A stretch of DNA of 64,000 nucleotides, from positions 232,905 to 296,904 of the forward strand of contig JAZJZX010000010.1 in assembly GCA_040389445.1 (NCBI GenBank). Direction: 5' to 3'. This document shows positions 8,241 to 17,260 of the stretch, piece after piece (the stretch's first letter is position 1; each line of letters starts with the position of its first letter). Made by a program: the position numbers and the translations under genes. This stretch comes from UBA5189 sp040389445 (lineage in GTDB: Bacteria; Chloroflexota; Limnocylindria; Limnocylindrales; CSP1-4). The notes under the pieces were generated by a model. That model worked only from the letters and a program-made list of their open reading frames with translations, searched no databases and was not told the DNA's origin.

Positions 8241-8959
8241 CAGTCCTCGTGGCCGAGCGGGAGCGCCCCGAGTTCCGCCTTGACGAGCCGCCAGTGCGGC
8301 AACTGGGCGTCCAGGAGCCCAAGGAACCGGTCACTGTGGCGACGGACGGCGACATGGGTCAGTTCGTGCACGACGACGTACTCGAGGGCCCGCGGCGGCT
8401 TCTTCGCGAGTTCCGTGTTGAACCAGACACGGCCGGTCCCTTCGCTGTATGAGCCCCACTTCGTCTTCATTCGGCGGAGGCCCCAGGCGGGCCGCTCGAC
8501 ACCGACCCGGGCGCACCACGCGTCGAGCAGCGCGGGGATGGCAACGCTAAGTTGGCGCCGGTACCAGAGGTCAAGGATGTGCTGCCGGCCGGCCGTGCTC
8601 GTTCCGGGAGGGCAGCGCATCTCCATCGTCGTTCGGTTCGTCAGCGTGATCCGTGGCCGTCCAGGGCCGTAGACGACGCGGAGCCGGTAGCGTCGACCGG
8701 CGTACCAGTGGGTCTCGCCGCTGACCATCTCGCGTGCGGTCTCGCGGGCCTGGCGGCGATAGAGCGCCTGCTGTCTGCGGATCCACGCCAGCCGGCTCGA
8801 GACCGCGGCGCGGACGGCCTCATCGGTGACGGAGAGCGGGACTGCGATCCGGACGTGGCCATCGGGCGGGTAGACGCCGAGATGGAGGTTCTTGATGTCC
8901 TTGCGGACGACCGTGACCTCGGTCCCGCCGATCGTGGCTTGCCCTCGATCAGTACTCAT
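8231..8959 (-). CDS. YgjP-like zinc metallopeptidase (DUF45)
   Basis: 242 residues from the ATG at 8959, which lies within the end of hsdR (11-bp overlap), so it is translationally coupled to the restriction subunit. The gluzincin-like motif VVVHELTHVAVRRHSDRF gives the HExxH plus a downstream His, as in the YgjP/WLM-related DUF45 family. The preceding MKTKWGSYSEGTGRVWFNTEL is also typical of that family. These genes often sit beside type I restriction operons. Their role there is not established; processing of restriction subunits is one possibility. Confidence 0.88.
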   Translation of the reverse strand: MSTDRGQATIGGTEVTVVRKDIKNLHLGVYPPDGHVRIAVPLSVTDEAVRAAVSSRLAWIRRQQALYRRQARETAREMVSGETHWYAGRRYRLRVVYGPGRPRITLTNRTTMEMRCPPGTSTAGRQHILDLWYRRQLSVAIPALLDAWCARVGVERPAWGLRRMKTKWGSYSEGTGRVWFNTELAKKPPRALEYVVVHELTHVAVRRHSDRFLGLLDAQLPHWRLVKAELGALPLGHEDWRT

Positions 8960-11900
8960 CGCGGCTCGTGACGAGGCTGAGGATCCGCATGACCTCATCC
9001 TCGTCGACCTGCCCGCCGGGCGCCATCCCCGCTCGCAACGCCGCGCGGATCGCGTTCTCGACCCGGCGAGTCTTGATCGCGTTGGCTCGCCACCCGTCCT
9101 GGGATGCCTGCTCGACACCGGCGTCGACGGCCACCGCGAGCGCCTCGTTCTTCCCGAGGTTGTCGTACAGCGCCCGCTTCGCCGGCGAGTCGAGCGCCGC
9201 GGGGTAGGCCTCAGGGCTCGGGCCTTCGATCACCTGGCGTGCCAGGACGCTGATCTTCTCCAGGAACTCACGGTAGGAGATCGCGGCGCGGCGGCGCTGG
9301 TCGAGCAGCCCGTCGAGCAGCGCCGACATCCGCTCGTAGTACCTGGGGTTGATCGGGTTCTGGTCGATGATCACCTTGCGGACGTTCATGGTGATCGTGT
9401 CGGAGGTCGGGTCGGGGCTCGCGGCGATCCCCTCGGGCAATGCCTTGACCGCCTCTGGGCCGCGCGCCGCGATCAGGCCCACCAGGGACATGTCGTCGAA
9501 CGCCGAGACCTTGCGGCTGTCCTCGGACCGGATGTACGTGTCGATCAGGTGCCGCATCGCCGGCTCGTACATCTTGAGGTCGATGTAGTCGCCGCTGGCG
9601 AGCCGCACCTCGGTGCGGACCTTCTCGTAGAGGTCGACCTCGGCCTCGATCGCAGCCGCCTCCGTCGTGCTGTAGCCGGCCCCCTCGAGTTCGGACGCGA
9701 TGTTGGCGTAGGCACGGATGAGGCCGCCGACCAACTTGTAGAGCGCGATCCGGCTCGGCTCGTTCGCCTTGACCAGCGCCGCGTCGGTCATGTCGGCCGA
9801 GCAGAAGTAGCGGAGGTACGCGGCGGAGTCGCGCGGCACCTCGACCGGCTCGCACAGGGCCTTGACGGCCTCGCGGGCCTCCTCGAGGCGCTTCCGGCCG
9901 TCGGTGAAGCGGTCCTTCAGCAGGCCCGTGACGTCGGCGGCGTCGTAGCCGTCGAGCGCGCCGCTCGTGTAGTCGCGGACCGCGCCCTCGAGGTCGGGGA
10001 AGAGGCCCTTGTAGTCGATGATGTAGCCGTAGTCCTTGTCCTCGTCGTCGAGCCGGTTGACGCGGCACACCGCCTGGAACAGGCCGTGGTTCTGCATCTG
10101 CTTGTCGATGTAGAGGTACGTCGCCGGGGGCGCGTCGAAGCCGGTCAGGAGTTTGTCGACGACGACGAGCAACTTCATCTGCCCGGGTTCCTTGAGGAAC
10201 TTTGCCTTCACCTCGTCCTCGTAGACGTCGGACTTGGTGACGGCCACGTCCTCGGGCTCGTTGAACCAGTCGGCCAGCATCCGGCGGTAGATCGCGTACT
10301 CGTGCAGCCGCTCGGTCTCGCCCTCGCCGCTGTCCTCGCCCTTGACGCTCGCCGGCGTGGGCTCGTACGAGGTGACGATCCCGACCTTGCCCCGGAGGCC
10401 CTTCTGGGTGAACAACTCGAAGACCTTGCAGGCCTCGTAGATGCTGTCGCACACGAGGAGCGCATTGCCCCGCCCGCTCACGAACCGGTCGCGCTCCTCC
10501 ATGTCCATGAGCACGTCGGCCACGATGCGCTCGAGCCTCGACTGGCTCGAGAAGAGTTCGGACAGCGTGCCCCAGCGGCGCTTGAGCCTGGCCTTGGCGA
10601 ACTCGGTCAGGCCGCGGGTCTTGAGTTCGAACCACTGGTCGATCTTGTCCTGCGAGGTCATCGCCTGCTCGATGTCCCGCGCCTCGTAGCGCAGGTCGAG
10701 GATGACCTTGTCGGCCACGGCCTCGTCGAACTTATACGTGTGGATGTAGGGCCCGAAGACCTCGATGCTCCGCTTCTTGTCGGTCTTCAGCAGCGGCGTG
10801 CCAGTGAAGCCGATGAAGGTGGCGTCCGGCATCAGGGCCTTCATGGCGTCGTGGAGGTCGCCGGACTGCGTCCGGTGGCACTCGTCGACGAACACGAAGA
10901 GGTTGCCCTTGGGCGCGAAGCCCGCGCTGGCCGCCTTCTTGATCTCGGCCAGGTACTCGGCGAGCGCTCCCTCGTCCTCGCCCTCGACCCCGGACGCGAA
11001 CTTGTGGATGAGCGAGCACATCAGCCATGGCGTGGTCTCGCCAAGCCTGGCGATGAGGTCGGGCCCGCTCTTGGTCCGGACGATCTTCTCGCCGACGCCC
11101 AGGAAGACGCCCTCGATCTGGCCGTCGAGTTCGATCCGGTCGGTGATGATCAGGACCCGGGCGGCCGGGTCGTGCTCCCGGATCCACTTCGCGAGCCAGA
11201 CCATCGTGAGGCTCTTGCCGGAGCCCTGGGCGTGCCAGATGATCCCGCCCTCGCGGCGCTCGACGAACGGCTGCGCCTTGCGCACGGCGAAGTACTGGTT
11301 GTGCCGGGCGACCTTCTTCACGCCCTGGTCGAAGAGCATGAAGTCGTGGATGAGTTCGAGGAAGCGCTTCTTCTCGCACAGGAGGAGCAGATCGCGATCG
11401 AGGGGGTTCTCCTCGGCGCTCGCCTCCTTCCAGGTCAGGTAGTACTTCTCCCGGGTCTCGACGACGCCGTACCGCAGGCCCTCGGTGTCGTTCCCGGCCA
11501 TCACGAATTGGACCGTCGAGAAGAAGTGCCCGATGAACTCGCGCTTCTGGCTGTCGATGTTCTGGCGGATGCCCTCGGAGACCGAGACCGTCGATCGCTT
11601 CAGTTCCAGGACCGCGAGCGCGATCCCGTTGACGTAGAGGACGACGTCCGGCCGCTTCGTGGAGGCGCCGCGGCCCTGGCCGAGGACGGTCACCTCCTCG
11701 GCGACGGCGAACTGGTTCCGCTCCGGGTTGTCCCAGTCGATCAGCAGGAGCGTCTCCGCGACCTCGCCCGCCTCCGGCTTGATCGAGACCCCGTAGCGCA
11801 GCATCTGGTAGACGTCGCGGTTCCGGTCGTAGAGGCTTCGGCCGGTGTCGCCGGCGGCTCGTTTGACCTCACGCAGCGCCCGCTTTGACAGGGCCTTGTC

Positions 11901-12065
11901 GTAACCCTGGGCCTCCACCAGCCAGCGGAGGACGATATCGTCCTCGACGTTCTGGTTGCCGGAGCGGTCGGTCCAGTTCCCGAGATAGTCGTAGCCGAGG
12001 TCCTTCTGGAACCGCCGGACGACCCGGTTCTGTGTCCGGCGCTCGATCTCCCCCGGGTTCCTCAT
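8949..12065 (-). CDS. hsdR: Type I restriction enzyme, R (motor-nuclease) subunit
   Basis: 1038 residues. ATP-driven DNA translocase and nuclease of a type I restriction-modification complex. The N-terminal PD-(D/E)xK nuclease shows D140 in KRPDVVLYVNG and the E154-L-K156 of AVLELKRS. The SF2 helicase core follows with Walker A AQGSGKS at 279-285, DECH at 394-397 and the motif III FTGTP just after. The C-terminal helical part completes the family length. It starts at ATG 12065, overlapping the hsdS stop by 4 bp (ATGA), and is followed by the YgjP-like gene. No lesion is visible. Confidence 0.96.
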   Translation of the reverse strand: MRNPGEIERRTQNRVVRRFQKDLGYDYLGNWTDRSGNQNVEDDIVLRWLVEAQGYDKALSKRALREVKRAAGDTGRSLYDRNRDVYQMLRYGVSIKPEAGEVAETLLLIDWDNPERNQFAVAEEVTVLGQGRGASTKRPDVVLYVNGIALAVLELKRSTVSVSEGIRQNIDSQKREFIGHFFSTVQFVMAGNDTEGLRYGVVETREKYYLTWKEASAEENPLDRDLLLLCEKKRFLELIHDFMLFDQGVKKVARHNQYFAVRKAQPFVERREGGIIWHAQGSGKSLTMVWLAKWIREHDPAARVLIITDRIELDGQIEGVFLGVGEKIVRTKSGPDLIARLGETTPWLMCSLIHKFASGVEGEDEGALAEYLAEIKKAASAGFAPKGNLFVFVDECHRTQSGDLHDAMKALMPDATFIGFTGTPLLKTDKKRSIEVFGPYIHTYKFDEAVADKVILDLRYEARDIEQAMTSQDKIDQWFELKTRGLTEFAKARLKRRWGTLSELFSSQSRLERIVADVLMDMEERDRFVSGRGNALLVCDSIYEACKVFELFTQKGLRGKVGIVTSYEPTPASVKGEDSGEGETERLHEYAIYRRMLADWFNEPEDVAVTKSDVYEDEVKAKFLKEPGQMKLLVVVDKLLTGFDAPPATYLYIDKQMQNHGLFQAVCRVNRLDDEDKDYGYIIDYKGLFPDLEGAVRDYTSGALDGYDAADVTGLLKDRFTDGRKRLEEAREAVKALCEPVEVPRDSAAYLRYFCSADMTDAALVKANEPSRIALYKLVGGLIRAYANIASELEGAGYSTTEAAAIEAEVDLYEKVRTEVRLASGDYIDLKMYEPAMRHLIDTYIRSEDSRKVSAFDDMSLVGLIAARGPEAVKALPEGIAASPDPTSDTITMNVRKVIIDQNPINPRYYERMSALLDGLLDQRRRAAISYREFLEKISVLARQVIEGPSPEAYPAALDSPAKRALYDNLGKNEALAVAVDAGVEQASQDGWRANAIKTRRVENAIRAALRAGMAPGGQVDEDEVMRILSLVTSRDEY

Positions 12066-13345
12066 GCCAGTCTCGTCCTGCCTGAGAGCAACTCTTGAGC
12101 CAGGGCGGTCTTCAGATCGTGCAGTTTCGCCAGTAGTGCGGAGTTGACGGCGACCTCGTGATCCAGGTCCTCAAGGACCGCGGCGACGGCGCGTTGCTCC
12201 TCCAGGAGGGACGGCACCAGGAAGGACATCGGCGCGAGCGCGGCCGGGCCTAGGTTGTTGATGCTCGAACCGGCAAGTGCCACGTCGACCTGCTCCCGGT
12301 ACCGACGCGTCTGGAGGAGTTGGACCGCAAACCGAGGGTCGACGACGAGAGGGTCGGACCTGTAGCAGACCATGAAGGCGCCGAACGTGTACGTGTGTCC
12401 GTCGTTGAGATGGAAGCCCGCTGCCTTGCCCACCAACTGACGGCTTCCATTCGCCGCGCAGACAACGATGTCGCGTGGCCTCAGAACCTGGGCGGCCGAT
12501 ACGCGACGCTCTCGAACGTGCTGGATGTCCGTCGCGTTGAGCACGCCCGACTGGATGTTGTTCGCGCGGAGTAGCCGCACCGTCCCCGGATCGTCGTCCC
12601 TGGTGAGGTCACGCTCGGGGTCGTAACTGACGCCGCGCACGAAGGTCCCCGCCTGACCAAGGGTCACCTCGTCCCACGGGGTCGAATAGCCGGAGAGGCG
12701 AATCGCGCCCTGCATGAGTGCTTGACGCACCGCCTCGCGGAGGTCCTTCTTCTTGGAGATCAAGGCCTCCCTGGTGATGGCCGCGTCATCGAGGTGGCTG
12801 AGCGCTGTCGCGATCCTCTCCTGCTCGTGCAGGGGCGGCCGCACGACTTCGATGGCGAGCAGGCTCGGCTTGCTGATGTTCTTCATGCTTCCGCTGGTGC
12901 CCGTGGCGGCCGCAGACATCGCACGTCGTACGGGTGTGCTGGACAGGAGGTAGGACAGCCATCGCATAGAGACGTCTGCACCAGGGAGGGGCGTCGCGAG
13001 CCACAGCCGGTCAGGAAGGAAGAGATCGGGGTAGTCCTGATCAACGTAGCCGCACTCGCCAACGAGGTCGATCGTGTTCATGCGGCTGATGATCAGGCTG
13101 TTGGCCATCAGGCTGATCCGGGCGCGTGCCAGGTCCTGCGGTGCGATCTTCTTGACTTCATCTGGAAGGAAGCGCCCGCCCATCGCCGCGGAGGTCTTGA
13201 GGACGCTCTGCTCGTGGGGCTGGGGGTGAAGGTCCTCGTCCACCGAGTTCACGCTAACCCCAGCCCGAAGTTGCACAAGGGCACCGAGAGGCACGCGCTC
13301 CCACCCCGGGCCAGGGATGGGAGCGGGGCTGGGCTCGTGGTTCAT
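12062..13345 (-). CDS. hsdS: Type I restriction-modification specificity subunit
   Basis: 427 residues from ATG 13345, which overlaps the hsdM stop by 4 bp. It has two target-recognition domains in tandem, each with the conserved entry (GWERVPLGALVQLRAG near residue 12; WDEVTLGQAGTFVRGVSY near 218) and each followed by a central helical spacer (PPLHEQERIATALSHLDDA; PSLLEEQRAVAAVLEDLDHE). This layout means a bipartite DNA target; the bases recognised cannot be read from sequence. It forms the methylase with HsdM and the nuclease complex with HsdR. Confidence 0.95.
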   Translation of the reverse strand: MNHEPSPAPIPGPGWERVPLGALVQLRAGVSVNSVDEDLHPQPHEQSVLKTSAAMGGRFLPDEVKKIAPQDLARARISLMANSLIISRMNTIDLVGECGYVDQDYPDLFLPDRLWLATPLPGADVSMRWLSYLLSSTPVRRAMSAAATGTSGSMKNISKPSLLAIEVVRPPLHEQERIATALSHLDDAAITREALISKKKDLREAVRQALMQGAIRLSGYSTPWDEVTLGQAGTFVRGVSYDPERDLTRDDDPGTVRLLRANNIQSGVLNATDIQHVRERRVSAAQVLRPRDIVVCAANGSRQLVGKAAGFHLNDGHTYTFGAFMVCYRSDPLVVDPRFAVQLLQTRRYREQVDVALAGSSINNLGPAALAPMSFLVPSLLEEQRAVAAVLEDLDHEVAVNSALLAKLHDLKTALAQELLSGRTRLA

Positions 13346-15804
13346 TCGACGACCGCTCCGATCGAACGGAGATCGGCGGCTACGAGTACCCAAGCGGCTT
13401 CCGTGTCCGCGGCAAGCGCGGGTAGCGCCGACGCGTAGCGGGCACTCAGCGCAGCGACCCGGAGAACGAGCGATTGCGAGACTCGAGCCATCTCCCCCTC
13501 AACATCGCCGGCGAGGCGCGCGCGCCACTTGTCGTGGAGCACGAGCGACTTGATGTCGGCCTCAGTCAAGCGGCCGTAGCACTCGCTGACCGAACGATCC
13601 AGCGCTTCCTTAGCGGTCTTCGCAGTTGCCTTCTTCGCGGCGATGCCATCGATCACTGCCAGCAGTCGCTCGAGGATGGCGCACTCGCTGGTGGCTTCCG
13701 GATCGTCCGTGAGGCCCCGAAGCCGAGCGATCAGGCCGCGGCGGTTGATCTTGCCCTTGTCATCGAGGAGGTCGGCGAGCACGCCGTCGTCGACCCCGTG
13801 CTCCTCCGTGATCTCAGCCAATTCGGCCTCGAGCACGTTGATGTCGGACTCGAGGGCTTCGAGGCTCGTCCGCATGTCGGGGAAGTATCGCGACACCAGG
13901 ATGCCCGCTGGGATGAGGTCCGACTTGAAGCGCTGCTTGCCGATCGTGAAGTCGGGCTGTGCCCGCTCGACGCCCTTCACGTTGATCAGCAGTCTGGGCT
14001 TTGCTGCCTCACACCACCCACTCTGCGCGACCAGGTAGACATCATCCTGGAACGCCTCCGCCCAGTAGTCCATCAGTCGCTGATAGACGTCGTACCGATC
14101 GATCAGCGGGGCATGAGCGAACGCGGCAAGGACGGACTCCGAGATGGACTGGATCAGTTCCTTGGGCTTGTCGCCAATCTTCACCGAGGCGAGCGTCTCC
14201 TCGACACTGCGCCACCACTCGTCGAAGACTTCGGCGAGAGACTTGGCGAATGCCCCGAACTCGTCGTGGCCGAACACGGTGGCCCGGATCGCCTGGGGGT
14301 CAACGGTGAGGCGACAGTATCCGGGCCGATCGCCGGGCCCGAAGAGGCTGCCGACGACCTCCGGAAAGACGTCCCGGTAACCTTCCAGCGCTCGCACATC
14401 CGCCTCGGGGATCCCTCCTTCAAGGTGGGCCCCGATGTCTTGCGGATCCTCAGCGTCACCCGCATCGATGTACCGGGCTAGGTTGAGGTTGAAGGCGTTG
14501 CGTTCGATCTCCTCAATTGGGACGAGGCGCGAATACCGCGTCTCCTCGACCTGGCGGCCGAAGGTATCGACGATGCGATGAATGTCCTGTTCGCGAAGAC
14601 GGTTCTTGGCCCCTTCCTTCCGGTAGCCGCGACTGGCATCGACCATGAAGATGCCGCGCCGTGTGTCGGCGCCGGCCTTGTCAATCACGATGACGCAGGC
14701 AGGGATGCCGGTCCCGTAGAACAGATTGGCGGGTAGGCCGATGACACCCTCAATGAGGCCCCGCCGGACCAGTTCGCGTCGGATCCCAGCCTCGCTATTT
14801 GGCCGGAACAGCACGCCATGCGGAAGGATCACGGCGGCGCGGCCAGTGCTCTTGAGGCTCGCGACCATGTGGAGCAGGAATGCGTAGTCGCCGTTCTTGG
14901 CAGGCGGCTGCCCGAACTTGAATCGCTCGTACACGTCGTGCAGGGGGTCGAAGCCCGTCGTCCACGACTTGGCGGAGAAGGGCGGATTGGCCACGACGTA
15001 GTCAAATCGCTTGATCTGGCTACCCGCTGGGTCGAGGAACTCTGGTGATGCCAGCGTGCTTGTCCCGCCAGCAATCTCAGCCGTGGTCGCGTCGTGAAGG
15101 ACCATGTTCATTCGAGCCAGAGCCGCCGTCGCGTTGTCCATCTCCTGGCCGTAGATCGCGAGGTCAAGGCCGGTTGCGCTCTGGGCTGCATCGTGAGCCT
15201 TGAGGAGCAGAGAGCCTGAACCGCACGTCGGGTCGTAGATGGACTGGGTGCCTGACGTTGCCTTCGAGACTCCCACCACCGCCGACATGATCCGCGAGAC
15301 CTCAGCCGGGGTGTAGAACTGCCCCTTGCTCTTGCCGCTCTCCGTGGCGAAGTTCCGCATGAGGTATTCGTATGCGTCGCCAAGGAGGTCGTCGCCCTGG
15401 GCGCTGTTGCCGCGGAAGTCGAGCGACGGGCTCTCGAAGATGGCCACGAGGTTCGTGAGCCGATCGACCTTCTCCTTGCCCTTGCCGAGTTTGTCGTCGT
15501 CGTTGAAGTCCGCGACATCGATGGCGCCGCGGAGGGTGTCGTTCGCCTCCGCCAACTTGGTGATGACCTTGTTGATGCCGTCGCCTATGTCTGCCTTGCC
15601 CTTGAGGCCAACCATGTCGGCAAAACTGCCGCCCGCGGGCACGATGAGGTCGTAGTCGGGCCGGCTCGCAGCCTTGTCCGACACGTACTTCATGAACAGC
15701 AGCACGAGGACGTAGTCCTTGTACTGGGACGCGTCCATGCCGCCGCGAAGTTCGTCGCAGGACTTCCAGAGCGACGCGTAGAGTTCGGACTTCTTGAGCG
15801 GCAT
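13342..15804 (-). CDS. hsdM: Type I restriction-modification N6-adenine methylase
   Basis: 820 residues from ATG 15804 (MPLKKSELYASLW), preceded by GAGGA at a good distance; an upstream ATG at 15846 is less likely. The N-terminal helical domain is followed by the SAM-binding motif DPTCGSGSLLL (near residue 190) and the catalytic motif ANPPF (near 265), which mark an N6-adenine methylase. It is longer than the usual 500-550 residues, with an extra C-terminal helical region of about 250 residues. First gene of the hsdM-hsdS-hsdR-ygjP-like operon, all linked by short overlaps. Confidence 0.95.
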   Translation of the reverse strand: MPLKKSELYASLWKSCDELRGGMDASQYKDYVLVLLFMKYVSDKAASRPDYDLIVPAGGSFADMVGLKGKADIGDGINKVITKLAEANDTLRGAIDVADFNDDDKLGKGKEKVDRLTNLVAIFESPSLDFRGNSAQGDDLLGDAYEYLMRNFATESGKSKGQFYTPAEVSRIMSAVVGVSKATSGTQSIYDPTCGSGSLLLKAHDAAQSATGLDLAIYGQEMDNATAALARMNMVLHDATTAEIAGGTSTLASPEFLDPAGSQIKRFDYVVANPPFSAKSWTTGFDPLHDVYERFKFGQPPAKNGDYAFLLHMVASLKSTGRAAVILPHGVLFRPNSEAGIRRELVRRGLIEGVIGLPANLFYGTGIPACVIVIDKAGADTRRGIFMVDASRGYRKEGAKNRLREQDIHRIVDTFGRQVEETRYSRLVPIEEIERNAFNLNLARYIDAGDAEDPQDIGAHLEGGIPEADVRALEGYRDVFPEVVGSLFGPGDRPGYCRLTVDPQAIRATVFGHDEFGAFAKSLAEVFDEWWRSVEETLASVKIGDKPKELIQSISESVLAAFAHAPLIDRYDVYQRLMDYWAEAFQDDVYLVAQSGWCEAAKPRLLINVKGVERAQPDFTIGKQRFKSDLIPAGILVSRYFPDMRTSLEALESDINVLEAELAEITEEHGVDDGVLADLLDDKGKINRRGLIARLRGLTDDPEATSECAILERLLAVIDGIAAKKATAKTAKEALDRSVSECYGRLTEADIKSLVLHDKWRARLAGDVEGEMARVSQSLVLRVAALSARYASALPALAADTEAAWVLVAADLRSIGAVVE

Positions 15805-15925
15805 CTGTCGGGTTTCCTCAGGCGGCTGTGTCGAGGTTAGCGGCACGCCGGTGCCTCGGTGAGGATCGTCGCGTGCGTGCCGGCGTCAACCCGGGCGAGG
15901 ACTCGGCGGACACAGCCGCGCAGCC

Positions 15926-17260
15926 CTACCTGATCCGCACGAGGTGGCGGTCCGTCGCCCGCACGACGCGATCCTTGACCACGTAGCACTCGACCCAGTG
16001 CGTTCCCGTGTAGGAGGTGCTCTCTCGCTTGGTGTGAGCGGCGGTCCCGTCCTCGATCAGGCCGCGCAACTGGCCTACAGCCGCCGCCTCCTCTCCGAAG
16101 TTGCGGACCTTCCAGAACACCGCATACGGCGACGGGACGTCAGTCCGCACGCGGAAGTCGATGGATCGACCTTTCCCGACCGACCCCATGGCCCGCAGGT
16201 TGCCGTGACGGAACCCGATGCGCCTTGCCACCGTTGCCTCGATGGTCGCCACATGGGTCAGGTTGTAGGTGAAACCGCGCTCCTCGATGAACTGCTCCTG
16301 CGGAGCGCGAGCCTCTCGGACGGCGACGGCCTTCGTCATCGCCGGCGCGGCGGCAACGGCCGTGGCCGGCGCCTTGAAGTCCGGTCCGAACACCTTCTGC
16401 CACAGTTCGAGACTCTTGTCCCGGTCCGGCTCGTCGTAGGCCTGGGTCACCCACGCCGAGTAGTCGCGGATCTTCCTGCGGAAGGTGGTGTAGCGGTCCT
16501 GGTCCCAGCGGTGGTCGAAGTTCACGTCGGGGCAACTCGGGTCCGCGATCGACGGCATCGTCTCGTACAACTGGAGCCAGGAGTTGAGATCGGCGAGGAC
16601 GCTCTTGAGGGTGGTCGGCACGTCGGGGTACCGGCCCTCGGCGTTCCACGCGAGCACGCGCTCACCGACGAGGGCCGTGAGGATGACCGACGGGATGCTG
16701 AACGTGCCCTTGTAGTCGCGGAGGTACTTGAGCAGGCGGATCACCTTGCGAAGATGGCCGCCCGCGAGTCCGTCCTTCTCCTTGATCCAGTCGGCAAAGC
16801 CTTCGGGGTTCGAACTCTCGAACTCGTTCGCGCGGCTGTCGATGATGACCTCGCGTCCGTCCTCGAGTTCCACGTGCGGGACGACGTCGACGTGACAGTC
16901 GTCGGCGTAGATGATCCGGACGCACCGGGTGTGCTTCTCCGTCTTGCCGGCGTACGCCGAGCGCTCAAACGCCGCCAGCGTCTCGGTCACGTACTTCTTC
17001 TTGTCGTCCGCCCACTCCGGGCGCTCGGTGATCTTGAGCAGGATGTCGGCGTCGAACTCCCGATTGCCGAGCGGCTTGATGATCGTGCGGTGCGCCCAGG
17101 ATCCCTGGGGGATGTACTCCTCGACGAACGGCCCGAGCACGTCATCCATCGCCGCGGCCGCGTAGATGGACTCCACCCTCGACTGCAGCAGGTCGAGCCT
17201 GGTCTGGTTGAGGTTGACCGTGTTGACCAGGAAGGCGCGGTGGTAGTCGATGAGTTTCAT
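15926..17260 (-). CDS. CBASS CD-NTase with C-terminal AGS-C sensor domain
   Basis: 444 residues from ATG 17260, overlapping the stop of the effector gene by 4 bp. Predicted cyclic-oligonucleotide synthase that responds to phage infection. The nucleotidyltransferase signature is complete: GS at 53-54, the D-x-D at 70-72 (EFDADILL) and the third acidic residue D125 (CHVDVVPHV). An OAS/cGAS-type helical core follows. The last 115 residues (from FTYNLTHVATIEATVARRIG to the end) match the adenylyl/guanylyl and SMODS C-terminal sensor domain, usual in clade D enzymes. No HORMA, TRIP13, Cap2 or Cap3 gene is present, so the system looks like a minimal two-gene CBASS. Confidence 0.9.
   Translation of the reverse strand: MKLIDYHRAFLVNTVNLNQTRLDLLQSRVESIYAAAAMDDVLGPFVEEYIPQGSWAHRTIIKPLGNREFDADILLKITERPEWADDKKKYVTETLAAFERSAYAGKTEKHTRCVRIIYADDCHVDVVPHVELEDGREVIIDSRANEFESSNPEGFADWIKEKDGLAGGHLRKVIRLLKYLRDYKGTFSIPSVILTALVGERVLAWNAEGRYPDVPTTLKSVLADLNSWLQLYETMPSIADPSCPDVNFDHRWDQDRYTTFRRKIRDYSAWVTQAYDEPDRDKSLELWQKVFGPDFKAPATAVAAAPAMTKAVAVREARAPQEQFIEERGFTYNLTHVATIEATVARRIGFRHGNLRAMGSVGKGRSIDFRVRTDVPSPYAVFWKVRNFGEEAAAVGQLRGLIEDGTAAHTKRESTSYTGTHWVECYVVKDRVVRATDRHLVRIR

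Noticed and set aside
8892..11888. A 998-codon plus-strand ORF opposite hsdR
   Set aside because: It is the antisense of an unmistakable HsdR with complete motifs; the translation is low-complexity (Val, Leu, Arg, Asp-rich), typical of antisense of high-GC genes.
13474..14481. 335-codon plus-strand ORF within hsdM
   Set aside because: Antisense of the C-terminal half of HsdM; no family-like sequence.
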